From Microbulbifer sp. A4B17 (GTDB lineage: Bacteria; Pseudomonadota; Gammaproteobacteria; Pseudomonadales; Cellvibrionaceae), in assembly GCF_003076275.1 (NCBI RefSeq), contig NZ_CP029064.1, forward strand, positions 577,501-641,500: a stretch of DNA of 64,000 nt, given 5' to 3'. Shown one piece after another: positions 59,877-64,000 of this stretch (position 1 is its first letter; each line of letters opens with the position of its first letter). The notes beneath the pieces are model-generated. The model did not search any database, had not been told where the DNA came from, and saw only the letters and a program-made list of their open reading frames with translations. The position numbers and the translations under genes are program-made.

Positions 59877-60728
59877 ATGCTCAAGAAATGCCTATTTCCT
59901 GTTGCCGGTTACGGCACTCGTTTTCTTCCTGCCACTAAGGCAATGCCGAAAGAAATGTTACCGTTAGTGAATAAGCCACTGGTTCAGTATGGCGTTGAGG
60001 AAGCTATAGAGGCAGGACTCACCGAGATCGGTTTTGTCACAGGGCGAGGCAAGCGTGCAATTGAGGACCACTTTGATACTAACTTTGAGTTGGAACACCA
60101 GATTGCTGGTACTGGTAAAGAGCGTTACCTGGACTCAGTGCGGAAAGTGATCGATAGAGCGAGCTTTTCTTATACGCGCCAGGGTGAAATGAGAGGCCTC
60201 GGCGATGCCATTTTGCAGGGACACCGTCTGGTTGGCGACGAGCCGTTTGCCGTCGTATTGGCTGACGACCTTTGTCTGAATGAAGATATAGGCGTTTTGG
60301 GGCAAATGGTTCAGCTATATAAGCAGTTTCGCTGCAGTATTGTTGCTGTAGAGGAAGTACCGAAGGAGCAGATTCATAAGTTTGGTGTGATCGGTGGTAA
60401 CGAGATTAAGCCCGGCTTGTACCAAGTTACCAATATGGTTGAGAAGCCCGCAGCGGAAGATGCCCCCAGTAATATGGCAATTATCGGTCGCTATATTTTG
60501 ACACCGGATATCTTTGACCTGATCCGCGATACCCCGCCAGGCAAAAATGGTGAGGTCCAGATAACCGATGCGCTGATGGCGCAAGCTCAACAGGGCTGTG
60601 TATTAGCTTATGCCTTCAAAGGTCGCCGCTATGATTGTGGCTCTGTAGAGGGCTTTATCGATGCTACTAACCACGTTTATGAGAATGTGTATTTGCCAGA
60701 GCAGGCTGCTGAGGAGAAAAGCAAGTGA
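59877..60728 (+). CDS. galU: UTP-glucose-1-phosphate uridylyltransferase
   Basis: GalU of 283 residues makes UDP-glucose for surface polysaccharides. [20 protein letters not shown] and [21 protein letters not shown] are the nucleotide and substrate motifs; LADDLCL and MVEKPA follow. GGGGGAGC precedes the ATG. It ends four bases inside the next gene (GTGA), so the two are coupled. Confidence 0.97.
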   Translation: MLKKCLFPVAGYGTRFLPATKAMPKEMLPLVNKPLVQYGVEEAIEAGLTEIGFVTGRGKRAIEDHFDTNFELEHQIAGTGKERYLDSVRKVIDRASFSYTRQGEMRGLGDAILQGHRLVGDEPFAVVLADDLCLNEDIGVLGQMVQLYKQFRCSIVAVEEVPKEQIHKFGVIGGNEIKPGLYQVTNMVEKPAAEDAPSNMAIIGRYILTPDIFDLIRDTPPGKNGEVQITDALMAQAQQGCVLAYAFKGRRYDCGSVEGFIDATNHVYENVYLPEQAAEEKSK

Positions 60729-62071
60729 GTGAGCTGACTTGCTTTAAGGCTTATGACCTTCGCGGCCGTGTTCCCGATGAACTTAATACCGATGTTGCCT
60801 ATCGAGTGGGGCGTGCCTTTGCCCAGTTCCTGAATGCTCGTCGAGTAGTTGTTGGGCATGATATTCGGCTTACCAGTGGTGAGCTGACTGATGCACTGGT
60901 GAATGGATTGCGAGATGCGGGTGCCGATGTTTTCCATATCGGCGAGTGTGGTACAGAAGAAGTCTACTTTGCCAATTTCCATGGGGACTTTGACGGCGGT
61001 ATTTGTGTTACTGCTAGTCACAATCCTATGGACTACAACGGCATGAAGTTTGTACGTGCAGGCAGTAGTCCAATCAGTGGTGATACCGGTCTACTGGATA
61101 TCAAGCGCTTGGCAGAAGAAAACAACTTTGCTCCGGTTGAGCAAAGAGGCACTTTGCAGCGCTTTGAACACCGTGCTGATTTTGTGCAGCACTTATTGGG
61201 GTATATCGATAATACTGCATTGAAACCATTAAAATTGGTGGTTAATGCTGGTAATGGTGGTGCAGGGGCGGTAGTTGATGCGCTGGCTCCACACCTGCCG
61301 TTTGAGTTTGTGCGAGTTCACCACGAGCCCGACGGCAACTTTCCCAACGGTATTCCCAACCCAATTTTGCCAGAAAACCGCAATTCTACTGCCGAGGCAG
61401 TGCGGGCAAGCGGCGCTGATTTTGGTATAGCCTGGGATGGTGATTTTGATCGCTGTTTTTTCTTCGATGAAAGTGGTGATTTTATTGAAGGTTACTATGT
61501 TGTTGGCTTGCTGGCAGAAGCTTTCCTGGCAAAAAACAGCGGAGCCAAAGTTGTTCATGATCCACGCCTGCTCTGGAATACCGAGGATATTGTCCGCGCT
61601 GCTGGTGGAGAGCCGGTGCAGAGCAAAACTGGTCATGCCTTTATTAAAGAGCGTATGCGCAAGGAAGATGCCATTTATGGCGGTGAAATGAGTGCGCACC
61701 ATTATTTCCGGGATTTTGCCTACTGCGATAGCGGTATGATTCCATGGTTATTGGTCGCTGAGTTGGTAAGTCGCAGTGGTAAATCGCTGTCACAGCTTGT
61801 TGGTGAACGCATGGCTGCTTTCCCATGTTCGGGAGAGATTAATTCAAAGGTTCAGGATGCTGCAGCACTGTTAAAGGCGGCAGAGGAAAAGTATGGACCT
61901 GCAGCTGACAGCGTTGAGCACGTGGATGGGTTGAGCATCGCTTACCCCGAGTGGCGTTTTAATTTGCGTATGTCAAATACTGAACCAGTCGTCCGCTTGA
62001 ATGTTGAATCCCGGGGAAATGAGGTGTTAATGCGGGAAAAAACAGAGGAGATTCTTCAGCTAATAGGTTGA
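60725..62071 (+). CDS. manB: Phosphomannomutase
   Basis: A 448-residue phosphohexomutase of the CpsG/ManB type, converting mannose-6-phosphate to mannose-1-phosphate. The phosphoserine is Ser98 in [14 protein letters not shown]; the metal loop is WDGDFDRC; the sugar-specific loop is [13 protein letters not shown]; the phosphate-binding [12 protein letters not shown] ends the protein. Start is GTG at 60725 overlapping the galU stop. With ManC at 53376 it completes GDP-mannose synthesis. Phosphoglucomutase activity is possible in this superfamily, which would suit its pairing with galU. Confidence 0.92.
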   Translation: MSELTCFKAYDLRGRVPDELNTDVAYRVGRAFAQFLNARRVVVGHDIRLTSGELTDALVNGLRDAGADVFHIGECGTEEVYFANFHGDFDGGICVTASHNPMDYNGMKFVRAGSSPISGDTGLLDIKRLAEENNFAPVEQRGTLQRFEHRADFVQHLLGYIDNTALKPLKLVVNAGNGGAGAVVDALAPHLPFEFVRVHHEPDGNFPNGIPNPILPENRNSTAEAVRASGADFGIAWDGDFDRCFFFDESGDFIEGYYVVGLLAEAFLAKNSGAKVVHDPRLLWNTEDIVRAAGGEPVQSKTGHAFIKERMRKEDAIYGGEMSAHHYFRDFAYCDSGMIPWLLVAELVSRSGKSLSQLVGERMAAFPCSGEINSKVQDAAALLKAAEEKYGPAADSVEHVDGLSIAYPEWRFNLRMSNTEPVVRLNVESRGNEVLMREKTEEILQLIG

Positions 62072-62088
62072 TATCTGCTTTCGATTTT

Positions 62089-62116
62089 AAAAGCCCTGCA
62101 AATGCAGGGCTTTTTA
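62089..62116 (+). terminator. galU-manB terminator
   Basis: AAAAGCCCTGCA and TGCAGGGCTTTTT pair around a short loop, followed by five T. It lies 18 bases after the manB stop. Confidence 0.93.
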
Positions 62117-62156
62117 GTATGTGCGCTTACCTGAGCCATTGTTGTTTAAGAAGGGC

Positions 62157-62786
62157 TTACAGGAGTCGGGTGACGGCTTGAATTGGTCCTTTGGGAGTTT
62201 TTAGATGCTGAGAATAGATTTGCCACTGATTCTTGACTCGCACCCCAATAACAGAGGCGTAATCTGTATAGGCGTGATGGTGGGGTTTCAGGGCTGAACG
62301 TCCAAGAGACTTTTGAACTCCGCCAAAAACCCAGAACTTCCCTCGGTTGATAATGGCATTGTGGGTGGCTAGTCCATTAAGCCCCTGCTTTTTCCTTGGA
62401 CGAATGTGGGCAACGACCGGCATGTTTGCGTTGTGTCCGCCAATGCAGAAGCAGCAGTCACTGAGTTGCCCGGTAATCATAATGTCGGCACCGCTTCGCA
62501 TTTGATATGGCTCAATACGATCTAAGGAGAGGTCTTCGTCCCAGTCAATCATGCGGATATGGTGAACTTTAGTTGTCTGTGGATCTTCGATAAAGGTCCC
62601 GTTTGGATCAAAAGCAAATAATTCATTGGGTTTATCGTCGCCGGACGCGCCCATGTTCATGGTGTAGGTCCCGAATTGATAACCCATAATTCCGGTCTTC
62701 TTTGTACCGGTTATTTTTACTAGATTGCTTCCTAGGAATATCTCTGGGTAATTCTTTAGCTGGTAAAGCGCAGTAGAGCTTTTCAT
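62157..62786 (-). CDS. Hypothetical protein, possibly missing its N-terminus
   Basis: I do not recognise this 209-residue product. It has GIMGYQFGTYTMNMGASGDD, a HIRMIDWDEDLSLDRIEPYQ segment and a Cys/His-rich patch (SDCCFCIGGHNANM) followed by VAHIRPRK. No signal peptide is seen from the ATG at 62786, whose ribosome site is weak. Just upstream, another frame encodes a hydrophobic stretch like a signal peptide (TIVLLAILSANIDSSG) followed by KPKIIGIERPGYEK. This suggests the true gene may start earlier and be broken by a one-base shift near 62765-62785. It is convergent with manB. Confidence 0.55.
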   Translation of the reverse strand: MKSSTALYQLKNYPEIFLGSNLVKITGTKKTGIMGYQFGTYTMNMGASGDDKPNELFAFDPNGTFIEDPQTTKVHHIRMIDWDEDLSLDRIEPYQMRSGADIMITGQLSDCCFCIGGHNANMPVVAHIRPRKKQGLNGLATHNAIINRGKFWVFGGVQKSLGRSALKPHHHAYTDYASVIGVRVKNQWQIYSQHLKTPKGPIQAVTRLL

Positions 62787-63057
62787 ATCCTGGTCTCTCT
62801 ATGCCAATAATTTTTGGCTTGTCACTTTTGGCACCAGAGGAATCGATGTTGGCGCTTAAAATTGCAAGCAAAACAATCGTACCTAAAACTGTGCAGGTGA
62901 TGGAAAATAGATATGAATAAAGCTAAGTCGCTGGTCAGGAATGCCTTTTTATGGTTGTGAAATAGTGATGCGGGTAAGGGGGAGTGCTTTATTTTATATT
63001 TTGTTGGAGATGTCGACACTGCCCGAGCCGTGACTATAGCTCGGGCAACATATACTT
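62787..63057. other. Gap with possible remnant of an upstream coding part
   Basis: No intact gene is seen between the hypothetical gene and ispB. On the minus strand, 62787-62930 keeps an open frame coding a hydrophobic signal-like segment without a good start codon. It may be the 5' part of the neighbouring gene in another frame. Confidence 0.4.
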
Positions 63058-64000
63058 TTAGACGTTTCTCTCTATAGCAAAGCTCGCCAATTGCTGCAGG
63101 GCGGTTTTCTGTTCGCTCTCGGGCATAAAGGCCAACTGCTTTTTGGCGTCTTCTACAGCGGCCCGGGCACGATCCATGGTGTAGTCCAGTGCACCGCAGG
63201 CTTCAATGGCCTCTACTATTTCACTGAGCTTCTCTGCACTGCGCTGTTCAATTGCAGTTCTCACCAGCAGTGCCTGGTCCTTGCTGCCGTTGGCCATGGT
63301 GTAGATCAAGGGCAGGGTCGGCTTGCCCTCCGCCAGGTCATCACCAACATTCTTACCCAGTTCTTCTGAATTGCCGCGATAGTCGAGAGCGTCATCAACC
63401 AACTGGAAGGCGAGCCCCAGGTGTCGGCCGTAGAGTTTCAGTGCAGTTTGCTCTTTACTTGAGCAGTTGGCTAATACGGCCGCGGTTTCACAGGCGGCTT
63501 CAAACAGTGCGCCGGTCTTTTTGTGGATAACGGTGAAGTAATTCTCTTCGCTTACCGCGGGATCACCGGCGTTGACCAACTGCTGTACTTCACCCTCTGC
63601 GATGGTGTTGGTGGTCTCTGAGAGTATTGCCATGATGCTCATGTCTTCCAGGGCAACCATCATCTGGAAGGCGCGGGAATAGAGGAAATCTCCCACGAGT
63701 ACGCTGGGCGCATTGCCCCACTTGGCATTGGCGGTAAGGCGGCCGCGGCGCATGTCAGAGGTGTCTACAACATCGTCGTGCAGTAGGGTAGCAGTGTGAA
63801 TAAACTCAATAATTGTGGCGAGATCGATATGGTTCTCACCCTGATAGCTGCAAGCTTTGGCACAAAGCAGTACCAGTAGTGGGCGCAGGCGCTTGCCTCC
63901 GGCTTCGACCAGGTAGTGACCTATATTTTCCACCAGGGGAACGTCCGAGTGCAGTTGATCGAGAATGCGCTGGTTAACCGCAGCAAAGTCTTCGGCGGCG
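63058..64000 (-). CDS. ispB: Octaprenyl/polyprenyl diphosphate synthase, partial
   Basis: The gene runs off the right end of the window, so the N-terminus is missing; about 314 residues are present. It makes the long isoprenoid side chain of ubiquinone. The first Asp-rich motif is LLHDDVVDTSDMRRG and the second QLVDDALDY; GGKRLRPLLVLL precedes the first. The reading frame continues to base 64000 (RILDQLHSDVPLVENIGHY), as in the family, so the first internal Met is not the start. In many gammaproteobacteria rplU-rpmA lie just upstream on the opposite strand. Confidence 0.96.
   Translation of the reverse strand, partial: AAEDFAAVNQRILDQLHSDVPLVENIGHYLVEAGGKRLRPLLVLLCAKACSYQGENHIDLATIIEFIHTATLLHDDVVDTSDMRRGRLTANAKWGNAPSVLVGDFLYSRAFQMMVALEDMSIMAILSETTNTIAEGEVQQLVNAGDPAVSEENYFTVIHKKTGALFEAACETAAVLANCSSKEQTALKLYGRHLGLAFQLVDDALDYRGNSEELGKNVGDDLAEGKPTLPLIYTMANGSKDQALLVRTAIEQRSAEKLSEIVEAIEACGALDYTMDRARAAVEDAKKQLAFMPESEQKTALQQLASFAIERNV

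Noticed and set aside
62822..63019. 65-codon minus-strand frame between the hypothetical gene and ispB
   Set aside because: It has no ribosome site, an odd composition, and overlaps the better signal-peptide-like frame.

Overview
The window is a chromosomal segment from a gammaproteobacterium, most like the Pseudomonas/Cellvibrionales branch. It is dominated by the translation and transcription super-cluster: the end of an rRNA operon, birA-coaX, a thr-tyr-gly-thr tRNA cluster, tuf, trp tRNA, secE-nusG, rplKAJL, rpoBC, str (rpsL-rpsG-fusA-tuf), then S10, spc and alpha operons through rplQ. The placement rrn-(insert)-birA-coaX-tRNAs-tuf-secE and rplQ-(insert)-uvrA-(insert)-MFS-ssb follows the order I know from Pseudomonas aeruginosa, with extra genes placed at the junctions. 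I cannot fix the genus from sequence alone; a marine Cellvibrionales member such as Microbulbifer is a guess.

Layout. 1-1.33 kb: 3' part of 23S rRNA, 5S rRNA and their terminator. 1.33-2.0 kb: AT-rich gene-free DNA with two DnaA-box-like sites inside a 38-bp imperfect direct repeat. 2.0-6.5 kb: an unknown minus-strand gene, then a secreted serine hydrolase translationally coupled to a NatA/NatB-type ABC exporter. 6.5-10.1 kb: alr, birA, coaX and a SPOR-domain gene in one tightly packed run. 10.2-29.3 kb: tRNAs, tuf, secE-nusG, rplKAJL-rpoBC and the str operon with a second tuf copy. 29.5-29.9 kb: an antisense YbaK-type deacylase. 30.0-44.2 kb: S10-spc-secY-alpha ribosomal genes in canonical order. 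44.3-50.3 kb: a more AT-rich stretch with a DUF1315 protein, an anchored unknown protein, a secreted pectin-acetylesterase-family hydrolase, the 5-oxoprolinase set pxpA-pxpB-pxpC and another unknown membrane-anchored protein. 50.4-57.7 kb: uvrA (minus), then manC/algA-type mannose-1-phosphate guanylyltransferase, an MFS transporter, ssb and an SDR/RmlD-like protein. 57.7-59.6 kb: fabA-fabB (minus). 59.9-62.1 kb: galU and a phosphomannomutase. 62.2-64 kb: an unknown protein that may be frame-disrupted, and the truncated ispB.

How it works together. The ribosomal and RNA polymerase genes form near-continuous transcription units. I could place strong sigma70-type promoters ahead of the tRNA-tuf unit, the str operon and the S10 operon; all three use a TAGAAT -10 element, a 17-bp spacer and a GC-rich stretch right after it, the form expected of growth-rate/ppGpp-controlled promoters. 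Several leaders and spacers carry strong hairpins: the L10 leader, the rplL-rpoB attenuator plus an RNase III-like stem, the rpsL leader, the alpha-operon leader and the rpoA-rplQ spacer. The flanking genes supply envelope precursors: D-alanine, unsaturated fatty acids, GDP-mannose, UDP-glucose and the quinone side chain.

I found no CRISPR array, insertion sequence, prophage or obvious new defence system. The best candidates for new biology are the hydrolase-ABC-alr unit, the DnaA-box region behind the rRNA operon, the regulatory hairpins in the leaders, and the accessory genes at the rplQ-uvrA junction.
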